From: Anisus vortex
Taxonomy: Eukaryota > Mollusca > Gastropoda > Planorbidae
Assembly (NCBI GenBank): GCA_949126835.1
Contig: OX421507.1
Span: 6,016,105 to 6,080,104, forward strand
Direction: 5' to 3'
Length of the DNA: 64,000 nt
Program-made: the position numbers and the translations under genes
Shown: piece after piece, positions 43,275 to 53,900 of the stretch
Position numbering within the stretch: position 1 is the stretch's first letter
Layout of the letters: each line of letters opens with the position of its first letter
Notes under the pieces: generated by a model
Seen by the model: the letters and a program-made list of their open reading frames with translations, nothing else
Told to the model about the DNA's origin: nothing
Database searches by the model: none

Positions 43275-45100
43275 TAGGAGTAGGCACCTTTTGCTTATAG
43301 TGTGCCAAGCTAGGATTTCTAAATCATACAGCGTGCCAACAGCGTGAAAGTCAAACTGCTCAACTACCGGTAGATTATTTTTATAATACATTTAATTTAG
43401 TGCCGTACCAAGGCCAAGACCAAAAGAAGAGGAGCGTTATAGACAAATTATTAAAGAGTAAATTATTATTAATTTAATATTATTAATAACAAGTCAAGTC
43501 AACACAACTGTTATACATATGACAGGGTCAGGGCGACCAGAAACAATTAAAAAGAATAAAAATAAATACCGAAAGAAACGTTCTCACTCCAGTTTTTATT
43601 GAAATAGTGGCTTTCTCTCTTAACAAAACACATTGTAGTCATTCGTTAAGGGCTAAAATTTTTTTACATGTCAAGATATTATTTTATTAAAAGTGATAAA
43701 TCCTTCATAGTTTCATCTCAGCAAAACTGAAATGTTCTATAATATATTGTTTAACCCTAAAGCATGTTCTTAATTGCCCGAACTAGATTCGGTCGAATCA
43801 GGTATTGTTCAATTCGCAAGAGCTACTGTTTGCTCTTAAATGGGCTCGTGCACTTTCGCCGATATTTAGGGCGAGCTCAGAAGCTCAGCGAAATGGCGCT
43901 CTTGTTTTTAACTGGTCTATTTTTAGCGCTGAGGCGAACTGCCGGATGTTGTTATTGCTGCAGAATGGCTGCACTCACAGATGAAGAAGCTTTGGGTGTT
44001 GCGATTACATTGCACAAATATTTTGGGCAATATTGTTCAAGGCCTTGGTTTTTTCACCCTTATTTTTTTTATTCCCGATGGAGTGGGTTCCACGGGCATG
44101 GAACATTTTCCCATGCATCTATGAATATTGCTAGACTGTCCTCTGACATCTCTGGCAGCTGATTGTCTTGTGTAGACGCCATTTTTTTCATTAAGACTAG
44201 GAAATTGTGGTGCCTTTTCGCATAATGAACGTGATCAATTCAGCCAATCAATACGCGGCTTCGTCAACATGTCGACGAAGCAATCGTTCGCCCGAATTCG
44301 GCTCGCCGATACCCCACGAAATGTCGCTTGTCGAGCAATGGATCGCCCGGTTAAGCGCGAAAACGACGAAAAGCGAGCAATTTACGAAGCGAACCCTTGC
44401 TTGGGCTGTTTGGCAAAGTACAATTCGGGCAATTAAGAACATGCTTAAGGCGATTGTCCCTATAAGAGAAATTAGTAATATTTAGCATAGATGCGAAGTA
44501 ATCATATTGACTGGGTAGTTAATGTAGTGTTTAAAAATGTACATGTAAATTCTTTAGTTATATAGTATTTAAATAATTTTCAATATCTTTTATAGTTTGA
44601 TCATTCTAGAACTATAAAGTGTAAGCTTTTTTTAAAGAAACAAAAAAGAAACATACTAGAAGTTGTTTTAATATAACTAGTGTTCGGTTTAAATTATTAT
44701 TTCTTTAAACAAATTCAGGAATATACTCTTTTTTTTTCAATTTGTAATTAGATGTTTAAAATAATTTACTTTGTTAATAAACATTTTAAGTACTTTATTT
44801 AATTTTAAACATTAATAATTACAACAAGTACATAATATAAGGCTTGTTTATAAGCCTGTTATATGTATTACAATGGTAAAACAATTAATTTCTTTTAGAT
44901 ATAAATATATTTATGCTTAATTAAGAGAGATGAGCATAAAAACTCTTTTGAATGTAATTAGCATGTATCAATTAATAAGCACCTTTTCCTTGAATGATCT
45001 TCGCTAATTGTTCAATGTCAGGTACATATTTACTCACTTATGAGTGGACAAGTTCAAATGACCTTTTTTCATGTGCTTTTAAATATGTTCACTAGTGTAA
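43275..45100. mobile_element. hAT family long copy (arm plus loop), interrupted
   Basis: The terminus GGAGTAGGCACCTTTTGC and subterminal TGTGCCAAGCTAGGATTTCT match the 18047 end. The arm runs to 43757, resumes at 44449, and reaches the loop sequence (AGCATAAAAACTCTTTTGAA at 44935, antisense to 19090). A PIF/Harbinger-like element at 43761-44445 splits it. Transposase-like remnants follow at 45150-45346. Confidence 0.7.
43761..44445. mobile_element. PIF/Harbinger-like element with TAA target duplication
   Basis: Inverted termini AGCATGTTCTTAATTGCCCG (43761-43780) and its reverse complement ending 44445, extending to at least 22 bp. They are flanked by TAA at 43758-43760 and at 44446-44448. 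A three-base TWA duplication is diagnostic of PIF/Harbinger. The 685-bp interior is markedly more GC-rich than its surroundings. Its plus-strand open frame has an internal Met at 43965 followed by AALTDEEALGVAITLHKYF, possibly the start of a truncated element protein. No transposase catalytic region is present. Confidence 0.8.
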
Positions 45101-45149
45101 ATTAAACCAAAAGCTGAAAGTAGAGCGAATGCAATGCAGTTGACAACAA

Positions 45150-45346
45150 ATGACTTTCCTAAGACCCTTCTTTTCAGATTTTCCCGCAAATCTTCAGATT
45201 TCGTTGCCCATTTTTTGGATGTTTAAAATGAAAACAAATCTCAATATCCTGCCCACTATAAAAAGATCCAGATCTAGGTAGTTCTTAGTAAGATTAAGCC
45301 AGCAAGGCTTGATAAGGTATGGGGACACAAGTCCATGAACTTGTTT
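45150..45346 (-). pseudogene. hAT transposase-like remnant, second copy
   Basis: The minus strand encodes QVHGLVSPYLIKPCWLNLTKN and YLDLDLF, the counterpart of the frame-shifted segment near 41060-41130. Its position next to the loop sequence (ending near 45100) mirrors the first copy. The role as a transposase of this MITE family is inferred from position. Confidence 0.45.
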
Positions 45347-45350
45347 AGAA

Positions 45351-45559
45351 CAGGGGTCGGCAAACTTTTGATAATAGTGTGCCAAAGTTTGTTTTCTAAT
45401 TCATTCAGCGGCCCGCAGCCAGAAAAGTCAACCAGTGCCACCAACCATTTTTTTGTAGAAGAGACTTGAATTGAGCTTTTGTAGGTCTTCCGCGTGCCAC
45501 CATTGAATATCATTTGGCGTGCCAAGTGTGGCACGCGTTCCTTGGTTTGCCGACCCCTG
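45351..45559. mobile_element. Short hAT MITE
   Basis: A 209-bp element with ends CAGGGGTCGGCAAACTTTTG and GGTTTGCCGACCCCTG. Internal GTCTTCCGCGTGCCACCATT and GTGCCAAGTGTGGCACGCGT are family markers. It is immediately downstream of the remnant above. Confidence 0.85.
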
Positions 45560-46091
45560 ATATAGTCGACTGGCGTCATTAAATAAATATATTCAGTTGG
45601 TATGACCCCTTTATGGCGCTGGATAACAAAGTCGACATTGAGCTTAGACTCACAAGCTCGACATCTTGGTTTCGACCCACTGTGCAAACGATCAGAAAAA
45701 AAAAATTCCACATGCTGACTTGGAGAGGAGATGTGCTCCGCCAAGTCTACCAGTCCCACAGAAAGAACTAGTGGACACTCAGTGTCCATTAGCTCCCCCC
45801 ACCGACCGTTAAGGTTAAGGGATTTTTAAAAAATGATCCTTTAAACCACCAAAGATAATTTATCAATAAAAACGTATCATATATTCAATCGGATTATACT
45901 ACAGGTATAACAAGCTTTGAATTGCTAAAAAGAAAATTCTATATATTAAAACATACAATCTATATTATTCTTTTAAGATATTAAAGATATAACAAGATAA
46001 TTCCATTCATTGTTGTAGCACCACCCTTGTCTCTGACTCCTAGAGCGCGCCAGTAAAATTAAAGATTAAAAAAAAAAAAGTTATTGATAAT
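45560..46091. other. Unannotated stretch
   Basis: A minus-strand open frame at about 45390-45789 runs through the MITE and has no recognisable domain. Confidence 0.35.
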
Positions 46092-46549
46092 ATCATAGAC
46101 TATAATATACATGGACCGCTTGCTTTAGTTTCTTATGCTATTATCTTCTTTTTTTTTGCAATTCCCGATTCTAAATGAAGTAATTGTTATACAAGTTCCG
46201 TTTTATTAAATCGCATTTTTTTCGACTTTAAATGAATACTTGTAGGCCTATTAATATATCATTGACTATAATAAGATGTACCGCCTGCTCAATTTTTAAA
46301 GCTTATGGTCTTTTTCCGTGCGCACACAACACTGATCTATAAATGTTTCCGCTCTGTACAACTTTCGATTTTAAATTTTCATTGACAAAATCATAGCGAT
46401 TAAATAAAACGGAACTTGTATGTCAATAACTTTATTTCCTGTATAGCAATTACGTTATTTAGAATCGGGAATTCCGAAAATCAGTGTTTCAAGTCATCAT
46501 ATAGCAGAAATACTAAAGCAAGCGGTCCATGTATATTATAGTCTATGAT
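46092..46549. mobile_element. Family-B MITE with near-perfect termini and nested end
   Basis: The ends ATCATAGACTATAATATACA and its reverse complement (…TGTATATTATAGTCTATGAT, 46530-46549) continue as an inverted repeat for more than 35 bp (GGACCGCTTGCTTTAGT). A second terminus GACTATAATAAGATGTACCG begins at 46264 inside the element, so one copy has inserted in or recombined with another. The reverse half contains ATCATAGCGATTAAATAAAA, shared with 49860. Confidence 0.8.
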
Positions 46550-46799
46550 TATAGTCTATGATAATATGAACTCAGTGGTAGAATTATGTTGTTTTTGTTT
46601 TGATTTTTCCCCCACCTTCATTCGCCCAAAAGTTTATATCTACAGACCGGTTTGCCTCCAGTAGGATCAACTCTAATTGATTCGTTTCTTTTCATTTCCC
46701 TCCGATTTGCCTGGGGAAATAAAAATTTTGGATTTACTAGGATTACACATTCAACACAATGAAAATTGTCTCCGAATTGAATTGTTGCATTTCCGGCCC

Positions 46800-47232
46800 A
46801 TCAACAGAGAAGGTTATACAAGGCCTTGTGGTTTTAACGTTGCTGTCATGTCATTTATTTTAAATTACTTTCTTAAATGTTTTCAGTGAATAAATAATAA
46901 TTATATTTTTAAAGTTATTATAGCTGTCTGTTCATTGTAGTTTATAAAATAATTCTGTAGCTTTAGGCCTAAGCCTATGTATGTTTTTAGCTACGGAAAA
47001 AGCCGAGCAATTTAGTTTTTTGTTAAATAAAAAGACTTGCCTATTTTTATTATAATTACAATATTTTATTTTAAATTACTTTCCTGAATGTTTTCAGTAA
47101 ATAATAATTATATTTAAGAATTTATTATATCTAGCCTATATCTTTCTGTTCATTGAATTTTATGAAATATTTATCTGTAGCTTATACAAGCCTATTTAAT
47201 TTTTCCCCGGGCCAAGCCCGGGAATTTAGCTT
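46800..47232 (+). mobile_element. Hairpin-ended (Helentron-like) element, partial copy
   Basis: Ends at CCCCGGGCCAAGCCCGGGAA then TTTAGCTT, the hairpin end in opposite orientation to 26307. Upstream blocks TTTTAAATTACTTTC and CTGTTCATTGAATTTTATG occur twice (46857-46955 and 47069-47165), the same internal duplication pattern as in the long copy. Confidence 0.6.
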
Positions 47233-47730
47233 GTATTATTATATTTTGGTTTCATTTTTCTATAAAGTTCATGAAAGGTTCTACAGTAATAGTATGTATG
47301 TAGAATTTTACAAAATGTATTGTATTTTAACAAAACGTGAGAAACTGGTTGACATTGCAAAAAAGCACACATTGGGGTCGTTCCTCGTTTTAAGAGAAAT
47401 GTATGTGTTCGTTTTGTATGTCCTGTGTGTAGTCTACAGAGAAAAACTTCGTCTTTTGAAATTAGTTGACCTGTATCATGCCATAATTTCGAGTTTTCCA
47501 AATATTGTAGTTTATTGCATTCGGTTTCTAAGGAGTTAGTCCAATTTTCTCTTTTAGGTCGATATACTAAGGGTTTTATTTATGTCTCTATATGAAATAG
47601 GAATCGTACTTTCTGTCATTAAAATGGCGTCTTTTGCTACTCCATTAGCTGTTTCGTTTCCCTCTATTCCAGCGTGACCAGGAACCCAACAGAAAACGAT
47701 AATTTTTTGCCTTTTTCATGTAATGATTGA
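47225..47730 (-). pseudogene. RNase H domain remnant of an I-clade-like LINE
   Basis: Minus-strand translation includes VFCWVPGHAGIEGNETAN near 47690, the RNase H WVPGH.GI.GNE.AD motif (Asp replaced by Asn in the final position). After frameshifts it gives SKDEVFLCRLHTGHTKRTH and LLKRGTTPMCAFLQCQPVSH near 47300-47430, the C-terminal Cys/His region. It is interrupted by at least one frame change and stops near 47540-47560. It overlaps the hairpin-ended element's end at about 47230. Confidence 0.8.
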
Positions 47731-47794
47731 TATTTTAGCTAGACTATCCTAGGCACGTACGAAAGGTTCTAGTGTTTCTCCTGGTACTACTTGG

Positions 47795-48262
47795 TAAATG
47801 CCTTTTTAATAGCGAAATGCCGTCCTATCTCAAGGAACTAAATACACCATATGTCCCACAAAGAACACTTCGTTCTGCCAACTCATCGCTTTTGGAAGAG
47901 CCCCGTTTCTCTCTGACGACCGTTGGCCTTAGAGCCTTCTCAGTATCCGATCCGAAGGTGTAGAATCTACTTCCCGTTCAACTCAGGCGAAGAAGCTCTA
48001 TCGATATTTTCAAAAAGAACTTAAAAAATCATTATTTCAAGATTTACCTTAGTTAACATTTAACATGCATTAGACCCCTACTGTCTTATTTATAGATTGG
48101 GTCAGTTCATGCTACATTTATTTGATTTTTTAACATTTGTTTTATATTATCAATTGGATTTGTCTCATAGCCTAGAGTAATGTCCGTGTTCTTAGTTGTA
48201 TGAAGCGCTCTGAGCGTACATTATGTTTGTTGGCAGCGCTATAAAAATATTATTATTATTAA
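47795..48262 (+). pseudogene. L2/CR1-like LINE C-terminal remnant and 3' end
   Basis: Plus-strand coding PSYLKELNTPYVPQRTLRSA, then LTTVGLRAFSVSDPKV with a stop where W is expected, then LLPVQLRRRSSIDIFKKNLK. This is the end of ORF2 (P.YL..L...YTP.R.LRS, RAFS.AAP..WN.LP, FK..LKTHLF). The 3' end GCAGCGCTATAAAAATATTA has an ATT-repeat tail at 48247-48261. Confidence 0.85.
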
Positions 48263-48689
48263 ATGGGATAAGAAAAGACCTTTTAAGCAAAATTTTACTT
48301 CGTAGCGATCTTTTCACATACTTTTCAATAAAGTTCAAGCATCTAAATACAGCTGAGAAATGACCCTTTATACACTTGGCGGGCTCTCGACTTCATAGCT
48401 TTTGTTTAGTCGTGTACAATGGGGTGCAAAATTGCTTCTACCCCCCCCCCCCCCCCCCCGGCCGCACCAATTCATTCACACACGCCCTTTTTCAAATTTA
48501 ACAATCCAACACTCAGAAATCCGTTCATATTTCCACAAAAGCAGTATCACAGCAGAATATTTCTCGATTGTTCCGTTCCGTTGTACTTGATATTGTTATG
48601 TGATTCGACTATTTAAAGACACTCAATAATTTAAATAGACAAAGTCTATTGTATACTACTAAACCATTGGTTATTAACATCCTAGGCTC
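48263..48689. other. Unannotated stretch with C run
   Basis: C run at 48441-48459. Proline-rich open frames are its by-product. Confidence 0.4.
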
Positions 48690-48920
48690 ATAGCTTATTA
48701 TGATACAATTGCAGACACTATGTCTATATCGAAGATTATAGCGTCGTAAGTAAACCCATAGATGTGTTTTATTCTGATAAGAAAATAAATTATATTCATT
48801 TGAATGTGTAGTTTTTTCTGACTATTTTCAGGCAACCCATTCCTTAATTGATTATCACTTTAGGAGAATTTTTTTTTATTAATGTGTCCTTGCATGTGGG
48901 GTAAGAAAATAAGTAATTAA
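48690..48920 (-). mobile_element. LINE-A 3' fragment, highly diverged
   Basis: GAAGATTATAGCGTC and TTTTCAGGCAACCCATTCCT in the right order and spacing. The coding part is decayed. Confidence 0.55.
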
Positions 48921-48924
48921 TTGC

Positions 48925-49130
48925 TATGGGGCAAGGCGCCCGAACGGCAGCCGTTCCTGCTCTAATGGGTAACTGACATTAGTTAAAAAAGGCGGTTGGT
49001 CCTCGTGATCGCCCCTGTTAAGCCGTGGCCGCAGAGAAACCAGTGCGAGGTGCTTACCTCGCCATAAGATCAGCAAGACCATAAAAGGGATTGTTACATT
49101 TTTGTTTAGTTCATGGGTCTCATATAAAGA
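48925..49130 (+). mobile_element. SINE1-like diverged copy
   Basis: GGGGCAAGGCGCCCGAACGG, then CTAATGGGTAACTGACATTA, then AGCCGTGGCCGCAGAGAAAC and ATAAGATCAGCAAGACC follow SINE1 order, with a degraded tRNA head. Confidence 0.5.
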
Positions 49131-49154
49131 CGCATATTTACGCATAGGTCAAAC

Positions 49155-49983
49155 CAAAGACAATATTAAGATGCACCGCTTGCTCCATTTTTACTACCTT
49201 TCTTTTAACTCGTACTGTCTGTCTGTCTGCTTGCTTGGTTGTTAGCAAAACTTTGCATCAATTTTTCGACCACTTCCCGTCGTCCAATCGAGCTGAAAAT
49301 TGGGCAGCAGACTTGTCCCGACTAACAATACATTCTATCAAATTTTCAGCATCATAACCTTTGGAATAGTCACGAATTCCTTCTACCAATTTGCGATTCG
49401 AAGAGTATATTTCACGTCAAACATGGCTGCCTCTACCGGAAGAGACGGAAGCAAAGATTTTTTTCGGATTTGTTCGTTTTTACGAAATAAATAGATTGAA
49501 AACGATACAATGTAGCCGAAACAAAGCGAGTTATCTTTTTATGGTTTTTGAGGGCCAAAGCTAGAAAAAAAAAAGGATGCGCAAAATTTTAATGAGGAAA
49601 TTCATAAGGTATAATATCACTTATATTTATATTAATCTATCAAATATAAATTAAATATAAACTTAGTTTATAAAGAAAGGGAGTATTATTAAAACTTTGT
49701 TTTTATGGGTTAGTTTATTAGTGCTTATATGTTCTTTTCCCGTGTGCAACCAATAAGGCTGTCGTCTTAAATGACTTCTGCGCTCCTACGTTTGCATTAA
49801 AGGTTTCCACTGTATACAACAACTTTCGATTTTTATTTTAATCTTTCATTGAGAAAATCAGAGCCATTATATAAAACGGACGTGTACAGTACAAAAGGGA
49901 ATCGATAATTCTGAAAAGAAGTCATTCGAGTCATCAAATAGCAGAAATATTAAAGCAAGCCATCCATCTTATTATGGTCTTTG
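49155..49983. mobile_element. Family-B element, 829 bp, with 7-bp target duplication
   Basis: The ends CAAAGACAATATTAAGATGC and …CATCTTATTATGGTCTTTG are inverted. GTCAAAC precedes the element at 49148-49154 and follows it at 49984-49990. The interior carries the dispersed repeat shared with 20815-21290 (49205-49735). Family-B subterminal sequence is present near the right end (AAGCAAGCCATCC). A 7-8 bp duplication would suit hAT-related or similar DNA transposons. No transposase is present. Confidence 0.75.
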
Positions 49984-49984
49984 G

Positions 49985-50489
49985 TCAAACAAATATTAGG
50001 AAGCGTTTTACTATATTTTTCGTGTTACATTTTGATTTAAAAATATTTATGTAAATTTATGTAAATTTATGTAAATTTATGTACATTTTATCAACCTTTA
50101 ATAACATCCAACAAAAAGGGAATAAACAAACTTTTAAAAAAAAAATTACTAATCAGCAATGTGATTTGCTCAACTTTGACCTTTAGAAATGAGTTGAAAG
50201 CAACAAACAACAACACTATAACAAAATTAATAACTACAATAAAGAAACACCAAAAAAATAACCAAATGACATTTTGGCTAGAATTTCTCTCCCAGTTGAC
50301 CTTTCGTGATCTTCACACAAAGCTACTGAAGAGCGTGTATTGGTTGCCCTGGAAACCACTTAAAGGTCCCAAACTTTTGTAACCGCAAAGAATGGTACTT
50401 TAGATTACGTATAAGCTGAGATCTAGAATTATTTTTTATAATGTTGATTGGTTAATATTTCAGAAAGTATACACAGGCACTTTTTGGCG
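49985..50489. other. Unannotated stretch with an 11-bp micro-array
   Basis: TTTATGTAAAT repeats four times at 50046-50090. Nothing else is recognised. Confidence 0.5.
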
Positions 50490-50672
50490 TGCACGCAACA
50501 CTCACCCACACATTTAGAGACACACACACATACAACCACACACATTGACATCTATACTCACACACATACACACACATAGACACTCAACTAGACACTTAGA
50601 CACACACATAGACTCACAAACACACATATAGACATACATACTCACACACACACATATTTAGACAAACAGATA
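50490..50672 (+). repeat. CACA-rich tract
   Basis: Imperfect ACACACATAGACA-type sequence over about 180 bp. Confidence 0.8.
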
Positions 50673-51049
50673 ACAAATAGTCGCTGAGAGATGATACATT
50701 CAAATCTCCTTTCGTCGACAATACAAAATCTAAAACACACTCCAAAATACTTGCCGGAATAAAACATTAGAAAATTTTAGAAAACAGATATTAGTATGTC
50801 ATCTTAAAAATACTCAGAAATGTATAAAACTGAATATAGAAGATGAGTGTGAAAAAAAATGTATATGTAACATGGCATTTACATATTTAAACTCTTAACA
50901 CACTTCTTGGCGCAATAAAGACGGTGAGGTGGGATATATATACATTATATATTATACATATATGTAAAAATTGAATGAAAGTATACAAAAAACTATCAAG
51001 GTTTAACGCCCTATTTAGTCTATTGACACTAAGATCAGCTTCTGAGTCG
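50673..51049. other. Unannotated AT-rich stretch
   Basis: No supported feature. Confidence 0.35.
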
Positions 51050-51265
51050 ACGGAAACCGAAGTAGTTGACAAAAACCGAGGTATTTGACGTAAACCGATG
51101 TATCTTACGAAAACCTAGGTAATTGACGAACACCCAAGGTAGTGACAAAAAAACCGAGCAGATCAACAAAATCCGAGGTAACCGACGAAAAAGCAGACAC
51201 GCTTTTAGCGTTACGAAAATGCACTTAAACAAAAACTGACGAAAACCAGAGTCAATATACACAGA
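51050..51265 (+). repeat. Degenerate ~20-bp repeat (ACGAAAACCGAGGTA)
   Basis: About ten units of GACGAAAACCGAGGTAATT with strong divergence, ending in CAGAGGTATGACTGTATTA. Iterated motifs of this kind occur at the ends of some DNA transposons. I do not see a matching inverted copy in the window. Confidence 0.7.
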
Positions 51266-51999
51266 GGTATGACTGTATTAACTATTATAAAGTGTAGTTG
51301 TGTTTTTCTCTATGAGTTGGTAGTGACTCTACATACTGTACATTTTTAAATAAAAATACTAATAGACATGGGCTCAGCAGAAGGTGTGGGGAAGCGTTGC
51401 CTGATGTCGTTCCGAATGTCCCGGGTTTCGAAACCTGGTGAAGCCAGGATCTTTAACGCATTACGCACAACTTCAGAGTTGATATCTAGGGCCCTATGGG
51501 AAGAGAAAATTTCCATCTGTCGGTTCAACAGAAGAGATGGTCTGTCGGGTCGATGGGGAGATAATTACTCTACTTTTTGCAGCTCGATCTGAATGAAATT
51601 TACATTCATTACACGATGATCTCTTTTGATCTTACTTCAGTTCTTTTGTTTTAAGCTCTCCAGTTAGTTCCTAACTCCCCGGCCTCCCCCTTTTTCCCTC
51701 CACTCAAAGCACCTTAAAGTAATTCCTGTTGTAACAAGGATCGTGTGTTTGATAAGAACCGTAACGTACAATGATAGCCGACACTGTGCTTGGGGCGATA
51801 CGTTTAATCATCAGATAACATATAGATCTAGTAGATAACTCATGACAGCCACATCTCCCAATGCACATACACCGATATCTCAAGACTCTATCGAATTCCC
51901 AGGCCACTGGAGATCGGGCGCTTTACATTTACAAGTATTGGACGAATTCACTAACTCCCACAGCACATCATCTAAGAATGAAGAACACTATATGCATAA
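51266..51999. other. Unannotated stretch
   Basis: No gene supported. A GC-moderate segment at 51367-51590 is open on both strands but has no recognisable domain. Confidence 0.35.
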
Positions 52000-52410
52000 T
52001 AAGAATGATATTGTTTCTAGAGTAACTCCAATAGTTAAATCACTAAACCTAGAAACACTAGAGGGCATAAGAACAGAGTGTAAAGTAGTAATATAATACA
52101 TAAGGCATTATACTCTGGTTTAGAAATACAACACGGTGACAACCTGTTGCAATGTTTAGGATAAACATAAAGACAAAAACACTTTCCTTGTTTCTTATGT
52201 GAGAACAAATGAATACAAGTACTCTTTCTTCCCGAAGTGGCATCCGGGCATGGAATGGGTTGCCTGAACAAACCAGGAAAACCAGTAACTTAACATCATT
52301 TAAAACATTAATAAAGAATGCAAGACTAGACCCGGACCACCGATGATGGTAGGGACGCAATAATCTTCTTTATAGAAGGAGCGTCGGTAATGTTTAAGAT
52401 TTGATAAATT
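52000..52410 (+). mobile_element. LINE-A 3' fragment (sense)
   Basis: The coding VTPIVKSLNLETLEGIRTE near 52022-52080 is followed by a stop, then TNEYKYSFFP near 52208-52236. A one-base insertion in CCCGAAGTGG breaks the SGIRAWNG motif. The tail hairpin CTTCTTTATAGAAG lies at 52365-52378. An 18-bp-type repeat has not formed here: the GGGAAGAAAGAG equivalent is single. Confidence 0.85.
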
Positions 52411-52506
52411 CCTATTCCTAACGTTAACATTTTTCAAAATTGTGCAAAACGTTATACATTGCTAAAAAAATTGTCTATGTCTTTCTTCTTCAAGTAAAGT
52501 ATAGAC

Positions 52507-52681
52507 CAGAGGTCGGCAAACTACGGAACGCGTGCCAGACCTGGCACTCCGAGACTCCGAAAAAAAGACAATTAGAGTATCTTCTACAAGAAAAGACTGC
52601 ATTGACTTTTTGGACGTTGGCACGCTGAATGAATGAGAAAATCCTACTTTGGAACACTTATCAAAAGGTTCCCGACCCCTG
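52507..52681. mobile_element. Short hAT MITE with 7/8 target duplication
   Basis: A 175-bp element with ends CAGAGGTCGGCAAACTACGG and GGTTCCCGACCCCTG. Flanking octamers GTATAGAC (52499-52506) and GTATAGAA (52682-52689) differ at one base. Interior blocks ACGCGTGCCAGACCTGGCAC and GTTGGCACGCTGAATGAATG match sister MITEs. Confidence 0.9.
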
Positions 52682-52694
52682 GTATAGAATATAT

Positions 52695-52705
52695 TTTGTG
52701 AGTGT

Positions 52706-52774
<69 letters not shown>

Positions 52775-52790
52775 TGTGTGTGTGTGTGGC
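52695..52790. repeat. TG dinucleotide microsatellite
   Basis: About 45 TG units with rare TA/GA interruptions, starting a few bases after the MITE's target duplication. Confidence 0.97.
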
Positions 52791-53311
52791 TGTCCATTGG
52801 CTTGGAATCTTTAACATCACTCTTATAGAACTCATTAATATTAATAATTAATTAATATTAAACGATTTTATAATGGTAAAGCTTTATTTGTAACTTAAAT
52901 AAACACTAATGCACTAACAACACGTAATCCGAGTGTATGGGCGAGGTAAGAACTGCAGCAGCGCTACATCTAATTCATTGCTTTTTAGGGCCTTAATAAA
53001 TAAAGCCGTTTAAAAATTTGTCATGTTGTGGGAAGTTCAGGCAATCATAACGGTCGGTAGATACTAGAAAATAATAATAAAAAAATAATAAGTACTTGCA
53101 AAGGTGTTGTTTATTTTGTAATTAAATTTGTTTAAAAAAATATATTTTAATGTATGAATTTTTAAACTTTGTTTATAAATTCAAAGAAATAAAGGAATAA
53201 TTTATAATATATTATAACATTTTTTTAAATGTATTTTACGAGTAGATTTATGAATTAGGAATGATATTTTAAGAAACACAAAAAAATAACATTGTTACCT
53301 CCCCTAGGTAA
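52791..53311. other. Unannotated AT-rich stretch
   Basis: No supported feature. Short GGGCCTTAATAAATAAAGCC sequence at 52988 recurs at 59354, a small dispersed repeat with CTTTATTTGTAACTT/CTTTGTTTTAAATAT upstream. Confidence 0.45.
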
Positions 53312-53630
53312 TTTAACTTCAGTAAAAAAAATGCAAGACTAGACTCAGACTAATAATAATAATAATAACAATAACGGTGCTTATATAGCGCATATCCCGT
53401 TAGTGACAGTTCTATGCGCAGACGACAGTTACAGAATACAGACAGACAACGAAATATATAGTAATACGCTAATTCTGCTGACGAAATAGGTGAGTCTTCA
53501 GCCGGCTCCTGAAGGTGTCATAGCTAGGGCTCTGGCGAAGCTGTAGTGGGAGGTGATTCCAAGACTACGGGAATAGCGTAGGTCGTAATAATCTTCTTTA
53601 TAGAAGAAGCGTTTGTAATATATAAGATAA
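53312..53630 (+). mobile_element. LINE-A 3' fragment split by an L2-like insertion
   Basis: The left part ends ATGCAAGACTAGACTCAGAC (53331-53350). The right part resumes at 53575 with AGCGTAGGTCGTAATAATCT, the hairpin CTTCTTTATAGAAG and ATAAGATAAG. In intact copies these are separated only by a few bases (CACGGATG). Confidence 0.85.
53351..53574 (-). mobile_element. L2-like LINE, severely 5'-truncated copy
   Basis: Starts with a TAA-repeat tail, then GCTTATATAGCGCATATCCC and GGTGAGTCTTCAGCCGGCTC, antisense to the L2-like C-terminal coding. Identical layout to 53901-54366 and 60343-61332. About 220 bp long. Confidence 0.85.
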
Positions 53631-53900
53631 GATCTGCTGATTGTTCACTTCTTTGTGCAAACAAGTAGCACTGGATTATTAACACTGGATTAATGTTTGC
53701 ACTGAGTTAATGTTTACTTATAGTGATAAGCGATATAATGGTAGATGGTCTACCGTTGAAGAGCAAGGCCGTTGCATTCGATAGGCAAGAGTTGGTTGCA
53801 ATACTGAACTATTTTTACTATAATCCTGAAGTGTTCTCAAAGATAGAACTTATTGTCACTGTTATATTAATTTCAAATCATAATAGAATCATAGGGTTGG
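53631..53900. other. Unannotated stretch
   Basis: No feature recognised. Confidence 0.35.

Noticed and set aside
47153..47539. 128-residue plus-strand open frame
   Set aside because: The opposite strand encodes a recognisable LINE RNase H C-terminus; the plus frame is its shadow.
51346..51592. Overlapping 60-74 residue frames on both strands
   Set aside because: No domain, start context or repeat evidence; insufficient to call a gene.
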